Shown: in pieces, positions 30,190 to 41,540 of the stretch
How positions within the stretch are numbered: position 1 is the first letter of the stretch
Layout: every line of letters begins with the position of its first letter
NCBI GenBank assembly: GCA_903772945.1
Contig: CAICTM010000121.1
Location: forward strand, 1-64,000
Origin: Seminavis robusta
Taxonomy: Eukaryota > Bacillariophyta > Bacillariophyceae > Naviculales > Naviculaceae
DNA: 64,000 nucleotides
Direction: 5' to 3'
Notes under the pieces: model-generated
Databases searched by the model: none
Told to the model about the DNA's origin: nothing
Seen by the model: the letters and a program-made list of their open reading frames with translations, nothing else
Program-made: the position numbers and the translations under genes

Positions 30190-31635
30190 CTATCGATTGG
30201 GGACTGCTGCTGCGGCAGTCGCTGCGGCCACAGGGCTGCTGCTGCTGCTGAGAGAGGATGCCACTGCCGGAACGGGTGCCCGCGCATCTTCATCGGTTCC
30301 CTTCATGTGTCGTTGAATCTTGTGATGTTCTCGTAGTTGCAAATAGTTGATGGTCCCATTCAAAATCATGAACGATCCTACAATTTGCGTGGTCCGGATC
30401 ATGACACCTCGTGGAAAGAGCGTGGCAAAGAGGGTCCGCGTCCAAAACTTGGTGGTCGTCGGCCACGATGCCACGGCTCGTTCGACGGCAGCGGGAACCG
30501 ATTTGTCGACAAATGCCGGATAGAGTTCTCGATAGGACCTGTGGGGCTCCAACAATTTGAGTGTGGACAAGTTATGGGGAACGTGACTGAGATATCCCGA
30601 TACGACACCCGCCAACAGTGATCCGGCCGCATTGGCCAATAGATCGTGTCCCTTGCAATAAGGAGCAATGCGTTCTTCGCAATAATCACTCATTTGATTG
30701 AGTCCGACTCCAAAGATAATTTCGCGGCCTCCTCGTGGCAATGCACCTCTCATCCATCGGGTCGTCATTGGTTCAGAGTTCATATGACCTGCATTGCTGG
30801 CTTCGAGGACGGACGAAATGGGTGTCATGAGCACTCCGGGCGAAATGGCCGTGGCGAGTCGAATGGCATTCGGACTGTCGTAGAGATCGGGATCGACATT
30901 GGAATCGAGCAAGGCCCGCAACCCCTTGAATCCGGTAATGTAGGCGACCCGTGTGGGAACTTGAATGTGCATATTGGGGAATAGTTCGGCGGGTATCCCG
31001 GTCAAACGGGCATTGAGTTTGGCATTGAGAGCGGATCGGTAGTAAGACTCAATTCCGGCGGCAATACTAACGGCGGGGACATTGACTTCTTGGGAATGTT
31101 GTTCGAGCAACGGTGTTTGAAAGGTTTTGGATCCTCGTCGGAGTTCTTGGCAGAGTCCTTCGGCGATTTTGACGGTGATTTGAGGATTGGATTCGAGTAC
31201 TTTAAAAAAGTCGTGACGGTACATTTGGTATACCTTGCATCCTTCTTCCGAGACGCACTTGACGGTGGAAAAGGAAGGATCTCCCGATAGGATTCTCATG
31301 CTATTGATGGACTTGGCTTTAATGGCAAATTTGACGGTATGCGTCTTTCCATCGGTTTCGTTGTAGTACGACCGTCGAATGTCTCCACTCTGCAACAAAA
31401 AGAAACGATCCGTGGGACCTCCTTGGGGAATGAATTCTTCATTGCGCTGCAACAGACGTGGATGCATGGCTCGCACAATCTTTTGCAAATCTTGAGGAGG
31501 AACCTTTTTGAACATTTCAGCCTCGGCTATCAGATTCATACAAGACACTTCATCCTCCTTGGTCATCTTCATCATCTTGTCAGCACCATTGTTGTTGTTC
31601 TGTCGGGAAGTAAACTTCCTGATGGTAGACAACAT
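30190..31635 (-). CDS. Cyclic-nucleotide-binding domain fused to mitochondrial-carrier-like domain
   Basis: A single-exon gene of 481 residues starting MLSTIRKFTSRQNNNNG. Residues about 38-165 resemble a cyclic-nucleotide-binding domain: FKKVPPQDLQKIV, then the beta-roll DRFFLLQSGDIRRSY and a C-terminal helix DFFKVLESNPQITVKIAEGL. The phosphate-binding cassette is poorly conserved (no clear FGE...RAA), so ligand binding is uncertain. Residues about 195-450 resemble the mitochondrial carrier (SLC25) fold: W-MRGALPRGGREIIFGVGLNQ recalls the carrier G-x-x-PR-x-x-R helix, LLANAAGSLLAGVVSGYLSHVP recalls an odd-numbered helix, and LFPRGVMIRTTQIVG the last even helix. Carrier PX[D/E]XX[K/R] signatures are degenerate. 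The tail is Ala/Ser/Pro-rich. Likely an organelle membrane protein; transport activity is unproven. Confidence 0.75.
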   Translation of the reverse strand: MLSTIRKFTSRQNNNNGADKMMKMTKEDEVSCMNLIAEAEMFKKVPPQDLQKIVRAMHPRLLQRNEEFIPQGGPTDRFFLLQSGDIRRSYYNETDGKTHTVKFAIKAKSINSMRILSGDPSFSTVKCVSEEGCKVYQMYRHDFFKVLESNPQITVKIAEGLCQELRRGSKTFQTPLLEQHSQEVNVPAVSIAAGIESYYRSALNAKLNARLTGIPAELFPNMHIQVPTRVAYITGFKGLRALLDSNVDPDLYDSPNAIRLATAISPGVLMTPISSVLEASNAGHMNSEPMTTRWMRGALPRGGREIIFGVGLNQMSDYCEERIAPYCKGHDLLANAAGSLLAGVVSGYLSHVPHNLSTLKLLEPHRSYRELYPAFVDKSVPAAVERAVASWPTTTKFWTRTLFATLFPRGVMIRTTQIVGSFMILNGTINYLQLREHHKIQRHMKGTDEDARAPVPAVASSLSSSSSPVAAATAAAAVPNR

Positions 31636-32246
31636 ACTTCAAAAGCAACCTAACCAAACAAACCTATCTTGACCTGACCTGATCTCAATGGGAAAATGCC
31701 GGGTGCACAGTAATTGATGACACCAAAAGGATGGTTTTACTTCTTTTGCTGGATACTAGAGCTGCTATTGACACTCTCGTAGTTTTGACTACTGGTGAGT
31801 GAGAAAGAAAATACCGTGTTCTCATTGAAAATGCACCAACCAGGGAAGATAGCTGGTGACCCCTTGGTTGGCACTTCCCGAATTGTTTGTTGACGCCAAA
31901 CTGTGTCGATGCATTCTCGCCACCGTCCACTTCTCCAAATCCGATTCTCATTGGCAGCGTCACTGCTTCCGATGCTAATGATTGGAACCACAAGCGTTCA
32001 CGGATCGCATCGAGTCATGAGAGATTCTTGTGACGTCTAGCTTGACGTACTATGTACTAGACGTCAAAATCATGAGGTTGAGTTAGGGATAAATTCGAAA
32101 AGTTCGAATATCTGATTGAGCAAATCATTTTAGAGTCGAATTGGATCACACAATTATTTCCATGACCAATTTGACCTCACAGTCTCATTTCTTTTGGCTG
32201 AATGACAGGCATCATCAAAGGGCTTCAGTCAAAGAGGACATCCACC
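31636..32246. promoter_or_regulatory. Divergent promoter region with TGACGT palindrome
   Basis: Lies between the cNMP-binding/carrier gene (minus) and the kexin-like protease gene (plus). At 32031-32040 and 32057-32066 a perfect 10-bp inverted repeat, TGACGTCTAG/CTAGACGTCA, carries outward TGACGT half-sites, and a third TGACGT lies between at 32043-32048. Such sites are bound by bZIP factors and have been linked to CO2/cAMP-responsive transcription in diatoms (established for TGACGT-type elements; function here is inferred). No coding sequence is supported. Confidence 0.45.
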
Positions 32247-35200
32247 ATGACGTGCCGTGCCAAGATGCCCTTGCCTGTGTGGATACAGCAGGTAGTACTG
32301 ATTATTACAATGACAATAATATGCGTTGCTGTGCCTTGTGTGGCCGGAATAATAGACGATGATCCGATTATTGGTGGGAATGGACAAAGACAGCAGCAAG
32401 GGGGGACGAACGATGACCAAGACGTCGACACGTATGGCTGGTCCACAATCGTAAGCACAAACTCCAATTTCTTGCAAGAATGTTTTCAAGACAGCGAATC
32501 TTGTCGATACGAGTTTGATGGAAAATGCGATGCTGGGTTGTCCTGTCCATGGAAGTAAGTTAAGCAAGCATACAACACAAAACAGCATGTTGGACAGAAC
32601 ATGCAAACTAGTGCAAGGACAGCCTGGAATATTGGTACTTGGCTCAACCATCGTGCTTCATATGTATTTCTATTTCTCTTCTGTGTAAAGCTCTGATTGC
32701 TTTGACTGCGACACGGATCCTTGCAGAGGTAGGTTACAGGATCTGTAGAGCTGCCAATGCAATTCCTCTGCTGAGCTTATCCGTCTTCCTAAATCACACA
32801 CATCATCTTACGGTATCATCTATTTCTTTCGCTTCTTGATTCGATCATTATTTCTGACTGACTTCCAGAATTCGATTACGATTGCACTGGTTGCGTCGGT
32901 ACGGCCGGCTGTAGTTGGTGTCCAGGAGATGCTCTGTGTGCCGGAAACGGTGGCTGGGAAACTGGCACCTTTGCCTCCGTCAACAAAATACTCTCGTGTC
33001 CTCTACCAGACGACTGGAAACAATCCTGCTCGCCAACTAACTCGGAAAATGTGTTTTCTGATCCGCTCTACGATGCCATGGCATGGTCGTATCAACTCAT
33101 CAATGTAGAACCGGTATGGAGAAACACGGGATTGACTGGAAAGGGGGTCCATGTGCGCATCAATGATGATGGCGTCGACAAATATCATCCTGAATTCATC
33201 AAACGATTCGATGAAGCCAATTCGTGTCAAGATCACATGCCGGTATACCCGGATGCTCATGGAACTGGTGAGTTGAGTGAACGAGAGTGTTTGTATGCTG
33301 GATGGATGGACGCTATGCCATTGTTGTCGGGGAAAACTTACCACCACAATGCTGTCCTTTTGCATTTCTTTTGGTGCATGCTGTGCGTCTGTCTATCTTC
33401 ATTGGGGCTATCTATCAATCTGCAAAAAAGCCATGGCAAGTCTAGCCTTGGCAGAGGCCGATAATGACGAATGTGCCGTGGGGATTGCGCCGGGTGCCAC
33501 AGTCTCATCGTGTACCGTACTTTCCAACGGTGGACAAGTCAAACTGCTCGAAGTTGGCGAGAGTTTGACGCATGCTCTGGACGTTGTCGATATCAGCAGC
33601 AATAGTTGGGGACCGGTACCGGTGCGTGGACTACAAGCGTGGAAATGAAATGAAATAAAACAATCCACAAATATGATCCTGACATGGACTTGCTTGTGTG
33701 TCTGTGTGTGTGTGTGCGTTTGTGAGATCAGTGCAAAGGCAAGAGTAGACAACGATTCTTGCAACAAGGCAACACGACATCATCTTGCCCCTTTCTGTAC
33801 AACCACTCTTCCAATCCGTGTGAAGCCTGTTCCGACGGCCTGCAATCTCGATGCAAACAGGCCGTGTCACTATACTGTCAAAGTCTCTATGAACTGGATC
33901 CGGCAGCCTGTCAAAACTATCTGGACCTTTGGTACGAATGTGACTACGATCCGTTGCCAGTCAATGCGGGACAAGCCTTGGCGAAGGGAACTTCCCAAGG
34001 GCGAGGTGGGCTGGGTGTGATTTATGTGAGTCAAGTCGATTGACAATCTGCCTGAATGGTTGCTCTTCTTGGCAACTCATGTACGTGATGACTGTGTTGG
34101 TGCTATTAGGTTTTTGCGGCAGGGAACCAAAACAAGTATGGTAAGCTTTCCAGCAAATGTTTTTTCTCTTGTGTGATTCACGACACTGGTTGCCACGCCA
34201 ACTATACTACCCATTCATCGAACTGTTTGACAACGACTTGTTGCTCCCTGTCCTCCCACAGCTGTAGATGTCAACATGGATGCATTCATACAATCAAGGT
34301 TCACCATCAGCGTTGCCTCTGTTGGAAAAGACGGGTTGCATTCGAGCTTCTCAACACCCGGCGAGGCTAACTTGATTTCTGCACCAGGGGGAGACGTTGA
34401 AAACTTGAGCAACAATATCGTTGCAAAGCCGGGAGGTGGATGTGTAAGTTGCTCGGGGGAGAAGCGACGCCCCTGCTGCACCTTTGGATGATGCTAACCT
34501 GCCTCTGTCGTTGTTCTGTGCGTTGCTTTCAAAACACCAAAACTCTACAGCATGGTCAAAATGGTGGCACAAGTGAGTTGTTCTTTTTTTTGCTCATGAA
34601 GGGGGCTACATGAAGTGTCGTTCTAACCTTCTCGACTTGCTTTTCCCTTCAGGCTTCGCAGCTCCTACTGCGGCGGGGGTCATTGCTCTCATGTTAGAGC
34701 AACGGCCCAAGCTAAGCTGGAGAGATGTCCAGGCAATATTGGCCACTACGGCTCAGGTTGTCGATTCAGACGATTCTTCCTGGGTTGTCAATGGCGCAGG
34801 TCTAGCTCACTCGTAAGTTTCGTGATTTCTGTCTGGACAGAACTTGAAGAACACTAGAAGTTTTGATTTTCTCATCTTTGACGGTGACTTGCAGGACCAA
34901 ATACGGATTTGGAATGGTAACCGCGGACGCCGCAGTGAATGTATCGTCCACGTGGATTAGTTGGGGCGACGAGCAACAGATCATGCTGGAATCCGGTACC
35001 ATTGATTTGCCCATCGAAAACGACCCATCTTCTGGTGTCGCCAGCGTTTTGGTTGTCGAAGATGACGTGACCGGTTTCGTGACAGAGTCCGTCGCAGTGT
35101 ATTTGGACTTGGACCATTTCTCTCGTGGCGACCTCTTGATTACTCTAGAGAGTCCATCGGGTACTGTATCGGTCCTACACCCGGGTAAGCGCCCCGAGGC

Positions 35201-35627
35201 GTCAGTGGAAGCGGTGCACTGGAAGCTGACAACTCTCAAGAATTGGATGGAGAATCCTGTAGGAAGCTGGACATTGCGCATCGTCGATGAAAAACCAAGC
35301 GTGGAAGCGGAAGTTGGCGAATGTTTGGACTATGAGTTTTTGTATCCAGTTGTATCTGCTTGGTCTGGAAATGTGTGGCGCTATAGGCAATGCGGTGACT
35401 TGTCAGGTGTGTATTGTTGGGATGGTACGATCTTTGATGAAGTAGTGACGGAATGGCGGGATGAAAACAATGGCAACATATCCGGAGCTGATGCATGCTG
35501 CGTGTGCGGAGGAGGCGTAAAGGTACCGGAACAACAGACCCTTGCATCCTGGACCATGATCATCTACGGCCACTATGATGGGGGAGAAACCAGTACACCT
35601 GTCATCAGCAGGCAGGACGAGCCATGA
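32247..35627 (+). CDS. Kexin-like proprotein convertase (subtilase S8) with P domain
   Basis: Ten exons: 32247-32554, 32691-32728, 32869-33267, 33431-33615 (or 33621), 33732-34025, 34110-34140, 34262-34443, 34551-34572, 34653-34812 and 34895-35627. The frame stays open across all junctions and gives 783 residues. The start sits in CCACCATG and yields a signal peptide. Next comes a Cys-rich region (about 75-150) with a PSI-like CTGCVGTAGCSWCPG segment. The catalytic triad is Asp215 (INDDGVD), His246 (DAHGT) and Ser487 (GGTSFAAP, its codon split by an intron), with oxyanion Asn414 (VFAAGN). A Cys-rich insertion of about 55 residues (around SCPFLYNHSSNPCEAC) lies between SNSWGP and VFAAGN, where kexins have a short loop. 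Residues about 550-680 form the P domain (TLESPSGTVS, NPVGSWTLRIVD). Predicted secretory-pathway endoprotease cutting proproteins. Confidence 0.85.
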
Positions 35628-36297
35628 ACTCTCGATCACAATACAGAAGAGGCAATCATTACCTGATTTGAGTTTTGATCTCAACGTTTGATCTCCTCCG
35701 AGCGCCACCCACACGTCTTCGAGAACCTCTGCCCGGATGATTCAATCGAGTAGGACCACAATCAACCATCTTCAGGACAGGAGTGCGACTCAATGTGAGT
35801 GGAGCGACTCTAACGCTGAATCTTTGCTAAGCTTCAATGCGAGGGCCAATTTCCGATGCTGTTTGTACAACGAGAAATATAAAACGAACTCTCGCTATAA
35901 ACTAGCTTAACGACTAGGCAAAAATCACAGATTGGATCAACGCACTGGAAGAAGGTATTCAAACGGTCCTCCTGAATCAAGACGAAGAGAGGTGTGACTT
36001 CCCACTTCGAACTCACGAAGACTGATCCATGAGGTTACGGAGGAAGGACTTGACTCTTTGCTTGCTATCTTCCGGCGCAGTATAAACGAAAGTCGTTTTG
36101 TTGTCATCTAGGTAGCCAGCTGAAGAATGATTGTTTTGTATAGCTTTGTTCTAATGTGGTACGTCCTCTTACGTTCGCAACACTGTAGTGGCTGCGATCA
36201 CTGTCTTCCCGGATTTTGCTTTATGTACAGAGTTTTGCGGGTTGACCACGCCACACCGGCACAAGATTGATCAAATGATTGCCGCTTGTATTGCTGC
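35628..36297. other. Intergenic between convergent genes
   Basis: 3' flanks of the protease gene and the FCP gene. No coding potential or repeats of note. Confidence 0.4.
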
Positions 36298-37026
36298 TTA
36301 GTTGGTCAGGTGCTCAATGATTCCTTTTCCATCAACCAACTCTTGGGCCATGAATCCGGCAGCAGCAAGCATAGCCAAACGTCCATTCTGGAGTTCCTTG
36401 TTTTGGAGGACCAAAAGTTCCTCAGGATCCTCAGGCCTCAAGCCAAGGGGATCAAATCCGATGTCACCAGGGGTGTATTCAGCTCGCAACAAGCCTGGTT
36501 GGTCAACAGGGACATTGGAAGGTTCAACCCAGCCAATTTCAGCACGCTTTTGTTCAGCAGCACCAATTCCAGTGACCAAGAGAGCCCAGAAGAGAGGGGG
36601 CACCTGAGCCAAGTGTGAGATGGCAGGACCAGTCACACTGGCATCCCACAAGAAGGAGGACCCTTCAACAGCTTCTCCGGCCAAGAAACCAATAGAGGCA
36701 AGCATAGCAACACGTCCATGAGTGAGCTCAGCCTCACGGTATCGCTTAAGGGTTTTCTCATCAGCCTTAGCAGCAAAACCAAGAGGGTCCCAAATACCCA
36801 TGGGCTCCAGAGCTCCAGGGATGGTTTCAACAGTGAAAGCCTGTCATGTTTTGAGAGAAAGCAAAAGTAAGAAACTGTTTCAACAGTTTGCAGACACTGA
36901 TATGTTCTCCTTTTTATTTCTTACCGGGGGTGCAACAGCAGCAGGGGCCTTCTTGGCGGCTCCGCCAAAGGGGCTGAAAGCAGTGGCAGAAGTGGCGAAA
37001 AGGGCGATGGCAGCAACGAACTTCAT
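36298..37026 (-). CDS. Fucoxanthin chlorophyll a/c-binding protein (LHC family)
   Basis: Two exons on the minus strand, 37026-36925 and 36840-36298, joined in phase 0; 214 residues. The N-terminus MKFVAAIALFATSATAFSPF is the diatom bipartite plastid leader, with cleavage expected at ATA|FSP. The mature protein carries the LHC helix motifs ELTHGRVAMLASIGFLAGE (helix 1, with chlorophyll ligands E and R) and NGRLAMLAAAGFMAQE (helix 3), plus the FDPLGL and YTPGDIGFDPL loops. It binds chlorophyll a, chlorophyll c and fucoxanthin in thylakoid antennae. The codon bias looks strong (ACC, GCT, CTC and AAG preferred), as expected of a highly expressed gene. The subclass (Lhcf, Lhcr or Lhcq) is not settled. 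Confidence 0.93.
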
Positions 37027-37748
37027 TTTGTTTTATTTGTTTTGTGGAGAATGGTTTTTCAAGTGTTGGATTGTTAGATTGTGAGAAGGGTTGGGTGGTT
37101 GGACTGCAAAACTCGGAAGTGGACGCGCCAACTCACAAGGGACTGACTGGACTCAGGAGTTTCTTGGTCATCGGTCTGCCACTTGATGGCTGAGTAAGCG
37201 AAGCTAGACTACCCAGTACGCAGTACAGCAAACCTTTCTCATCAAACTTCACGTAACGTACGTACATACGTTATACTTTGTCAGTGGAGGTCGGGTAAAT
37301 GCACGAACATACGTTTGTAAACTTCCCTACTCTGGACCCACTTTTTGAGCATACTCCAAAGAGTCTACATACGTTTTTCTTTGGCTTTACGATTGAACAA
37401 ATGATTCATCAGAACACCATCAGAGCAATGGCTGAGTCATCAAGAGACCTCTAAAAGTCGCCAAAAAGTGACGAATGCGAATAAAACGCATTGGTTTCCT
37501 CCGTTAAATCCAATAAAATCCAATTGAATAATACTTTGGAAATCAAAAGATATATTGACTTCTTTTCATATGTAACACTACGACAAGGATCAAAGATTTA
37601 TACTACTGGAACTGAGGAACACCATGGCAGACACCAGACACCAGACCTTGGACAGATCTCAGAACCCTCCTGTCGTTCATCAAAAACAAGTCCGAAGAGG
37701 ATCCATCGCGGATACGATATAAAAGAAACTTCACAGTATCGAAAGAGA
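37027..37748. promoter_or_regulatory. Divergent promoter region of FCP and LRR genes
   Basis: Must hold the light-regulated FCP promoter and the LRR promoter. Visible features are an ACGTACGTACATACGT palindromic run at about 37255-37270 and repeated ACATACG(T) words (37266, 37309, 37370). No element is proven. The frame of the LRR gene runs upstream to 37491 but is AT-rich and without protein-like character there. Confidence 0.4.
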
Positions 37749-40432
37749 ATGGCCGAGAGCACTGGCACTGGTACTCCACCGGGCAAGGCGGAGTATGTGC
37801 GTGTAGAAGACGTAACTGAGGCGTCGAATGAGGAAACACGGCACCTGCAGCCCCCTCCCGCCAGAAATACTCAGGGTGCTACTGTTACCGAGGAAGCCAA
37901 AGAAGAAGTTGGCTCCACCCCGGAAAAAGCTCGTACAACAGGACGAGGTGGATATACGGTGGGAGCTTACGCGGCCAGTGGAGGCACTTATACTCGAAAC
38001 GAAACGGCCAATTACTCTGCCTTGGCCGAAGCCAACGAAGCTTCCAACCGCCAAGACACCGCAACCGAGACAGGTCAACCTCAAGCAACCATTTCTGTTT
38101 CTACTCAGCCTGTACTGACTGCTCCTGATTCAGCTGTTTGCAACCCAGTTGACCCACTAGAAGCGGCTGTCAACCCTGCTACAGGAGCTGGGCAAGAAGC
38201 CACGGGCAGTGGAGACAATGAAAGCCAGAAGCCAGATAAACAACTCTTGTTTGCTTATGTTGGGGTAACTATTTTAGCCATCCTCATCATTGTCATTGTA
38301 CTCTGTGTGACTCTGATTCCTGGGAGTGATTCTGAGGAACAAGCCAACAAGGCAGAGGACATGAGCACTGCCCCGTCAAGAGACCCTCAAGCGATGTCCA
38401 TGGAAGACCACATTCGAGGCCTCTTCCCAAACTCTACCCTGGAAGCTATGGAGAGTCGTTTTAGTTCACAAGCTGAAGCTTTTCGATGGTTGCTGAAGGA
38501 TCCTGAACTCACTACCACCAACTCCTATTCAGATGACAGAATCATGCAACGCATGGCTCTCGCTACATTTTATTTTGCCACTGGTGGAAGACGATGGAAT
38601 TGGAATTCTGGATGGCTCAACTACAGTGTTCATGAGTGTGATTGGTTCACAGATGGAAATCCTCCTTGCGACAATGACATTTCCACTCCAGAGGAAGAAT
38701 TCAGCAGCAATGTCACGAGCAACTTCACCAACAATTTTACCTTCTGGGATGATGATGACCATGTTATGTATCCTGCAGATCTTTCAACTGAATACCTTTG
38801 GCGCCCCACTTTTGATGATAGGATGCTGGCAGAAGGAGATGGTACAATCAAACAGTTGCACCTTGCGGACAACAACATGATTGGGACTTTGCCACCAGAG
38901 CTGTTTTGGCTTTCCAATTTGAGATCCGTTCAATTTGACAACAATGAAATTGGTGGACCTTTAGTTGGTTTGGATCTGGCACTCCTAACAGATTTGGAAG
39001 TGCTTCGTTTGTACTCCAATCAGTTAGAAGGATCCATTCCTTCTGAGTTAGCAACTTTGACCAACCTGGCCAATATCAACTTGGCACAAAACAGAGACTT
39101 GGAGGGAGTAAGTTCTATTTCTTACTCCATCAATATATGAACGCGTGTGCCATTGTGAAAACAAACTGACCTCTTTTGTGTAATGCGAATCATTATATCC
39201 ATGAAAAGGTCCCTGATGGGCTCTGGGAATTATCCAGCTTGCAAGTTCTAGCACTGGATGTCGGCTCTACCATTCCATTTGAAGCAGTAGCACAGCTGGA
39301 CCGACTTTCTTCACTAACTCTTGCTGAATTGACTGGAACAGTAAGTAAAAAATTATTGGGAATTTGCTCTGGCAATGTGAAAACTATCGATCTCTTACCG
39401 TAACACTCATGCGAATACTATTCGATCATGCTTAGCTTCCAACAGAGATTGGACTGCTTACAAAATTGACACTGCTGAACCTACAAGGTGGCAGGCTTCG
39501 AGGCACAATCCCAACAACACTGGGTAAACTATTCGATATGACGTGGCTGTTTCTTGACAGAAACACATTTACGGGCGAGGTGAGCGTGTAAACAAATGGT
39601 TCGAAGACTATACCATCGGCATCCAACTGTCTGTTCTTTTGCTATTGTGCGTGTTCGATCACTTCAGATTCCAACAGAATTCGGATTGATGGCTAACCTA
39701 ACCATTCTTGAACTGAGTGAAAACAGACTCAATGGCATCCCGTCGGAGCTTGGAATGCTCACCAATCTATACTCTCTTCGCCTGCTAGGAAGTCGCTTGG
39801 CAGGCCCAATCCCCTCGGAAATTGGGCAAATGTCACGGCTTTCGGAGCTCTATCTTCAAGAGAATGAGCTTACCAGTTCGATGCCTACTGAGCTTGGCGC
39901 CCTTTCAAAGATCCGGACCATGTACTTGTACAATAATGAATTGACAGGTTCCATACCTTCGGAGCTAGCCAGGGCGGATAGATTGCGCCTTTTGCATTTG
40001 GGTTCCAATATGCTCAATGGAACGTTACCCGGTAGGTTTGGAAGGCTCTGGTACCTTCGGGAGCTTGACTTGGACAAGAACTCGCTATCTGGGTCTATTC
40101 CCACGCAGTTCGGAAGGCTGGCCTTCATGCGACGCTTGGAACTGAGTGAGAATGAACTCACCGGCCCAATCCCCTCAGAATTGGGTAGAATGAGAATGCT
40201 GGAGAACCTATTGTTGAATGACAATCGGCTTACTGGTACAATTCCAGTGGAGCTAACTGGGTGGAACTCTAGCTTATTTGGTTTGGTGGACTCTACAGAT
40301 CATCTTGAAGAACTGTATCTGAATGGGAACAACTTCACAGGTTCCATCCCAGAGGCACTTTGTGATGTGGAAGAGGTCAAGACTGACTGTACGGATCACT
40401 TTTGTGGTTGTGATTGTGCTTGTCAAGGTTGA
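37749..40432 (+). CDS. Leucine-rich-repeat membrane protein, receptor-like, no kinase
   Basis: Four exons, 37749-39107, 39209-39340, 39436-39579 and 39668-40432, all joined in phase 0; 799 residues from MAESTGTGTPPG. Residues 1-165 are a disordered acidic/Thr-rich segment. One transmembrane helix spans about 166-190 (LLFAYVGVTILAILIIVIVL). There is no signal peptide, so a type II orientation with the C-terminal part outside is likely. Residues about 215-430 include an LRR-cap-like region (WNWNSGWLNYSVHECDWF, WCGV-type) and N-glycosylation sites. From about 420 to 790 run about 15 plant-type LRRs (LxxLxLxxNxLxGxIPxE). The end is Cys-rich (CTDHFCGCDCAC). The phase-0 introns fall in the same place within LRR units, as typical of repeat-by-exon growth. 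Family members are expanded in diatoms; the ligand is unknown. Confidence 0.88.
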
Positions 40433-40838
40433 TGGATGAACACGAGGCAGAAGGCTTCGATTCAGTTGGTCAGCATCCCAGCGAGCGAGAGCAAGCGCTC
40501 TTTCATCCATGTCATGTGTGAAGTCTTTCTCGGATGCTTTTTTTTGTGTGTATGTTCGTATTGCCAGTGTGAAAGAAGCAGAGATCTGTACGTGATCCAT
40601 TCGACGGATAAGAGCAGTGCGTTTCCCGACAGGTGGACTTCGATGGGGCTGTTGCAGACTAGCTTCTACCGCTACTAGTGTGAACTATAAAAATGCATAC
40701 TACTAAAAGTGATTGATTGGATTGATGGCTGCCAATGAGGGGCACTGCGGTCACAAAGACCGACAGCCATATTCGATTCCTTGGCGATGATGTTCCGCTT
40801 CATTGATTCCTTCCTTCCTTCCTTCCTTCCTTCCTTCC
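40433..40838. other. Intergenic between convergent genes, with TTCC microsatellite
   Basis: A (TTCC)n run of eight or so units lies at 40806-40840, ending at the stop of the secreted protein gene. Nothing else recognised. Confidence 0.5.
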
Positions 40839-41540
40839 TTACCATCCCGTGACATCCTTGCAGAGATTCTTTCCTTCATTGACATGAAAATCGAGCGCAA
40901 GTCCACCGACACCGAGTACGTTCATGACGGACTCGATATCGGCCGTGGATACATTGTACATGTGCATTCCATCCCAACAGAGTTGATCTCCCTGTCGCAC
41001 GGGCAAGTGTCCTCTAAAATCGGTAATAAAGGAAAAGACACCCTCTTCATCGACGGTATCCCATCCAATGTGGACATATTCCAAATGTACTTCTTGCTCT
41101 TGTTGGGCCAGGACATCGTAAACGTACTTTTCGGCGGCTTGTACTTCTTGTTCCGACAACATGCCATTTTGTCGGGTCTTGTTTTCACTCGCCAAGTAGT
41201 CGGCGACGACAGTGGAATAGAAATCCGGCGAATAGAGCCAAGTCGTGTTGATATGAACGAGAAAGGGATCGAGGGGCATGTAATCGACATCGTAGTTCAT
41301 GTCAGCAAAGACATCTCCCATGGACCATAAATCGGCAATGGCTCCGAGACCACCCAATGTGCCACCGCCTTGACCAGCCGTGCTGCATCCACAGAATTTC
41401 CACAACGACCAAGCTCTCGAGTATTTCTCATTGTTGGGATCTTCTTCAATTTCCACAATGAGATTTTCCGCGTGTGCCGCATAACTAATGAGAATTAGTA
41501 ATAGTGGTAGTAGGAGTGGTGTGCATTGGAACGAGAACAT
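40839..41540 (-). CDS. Secreted protein of unknown family
   Basis: A single-exon frame. An upstream Met at 41657 is in frame, but Met at 41540-41538 starts a strong signal peptide (MFSFQCTPLLLPLLLILISY, cleavage near AHA|EN), so it is preferred; 233 residues. The mature protein is acidic, with three N-glycosylation sequons (NTT, NKT, NVS), a Gly-rich stretch after CGCSTAGQ (GGGTLGGLGAIADLW) and several Trp/Tyr-rich segments. Four or five cysteines could form disulphides. No domain is recognised; the protein is presumably extracellular or vacuolar. Confidence 0.7.
   Translation of the reverse strand: MFSFQCTPLLLPLLLILISYAAHAENLIVEIEEDPNNEKYSRAWSLWKFCGCSTAGQGGGTLGGLGAIADLWSMGDVFADMNYDVDYMPLDPFLVHINTTWLYSPDFYSTVVADYLASENKTRQNGMLSEQEVQAAEKYVYDVLAQQEQEVHLEYVHIGWDTVDEEGVFSFITDFRGHLPVRQGDQLCWDGMHMYNVSTADIESVMNVLGVGGLALDFHVNEGKNLCKDVTGW

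Noticed and set aside
31685-31993. A 102-codon minus-strand frame upstream of the cNMP-binding carrier gene
   Set aside because: No domain; it lies in the divergent promoter region and has no splice link to the downstream gene.
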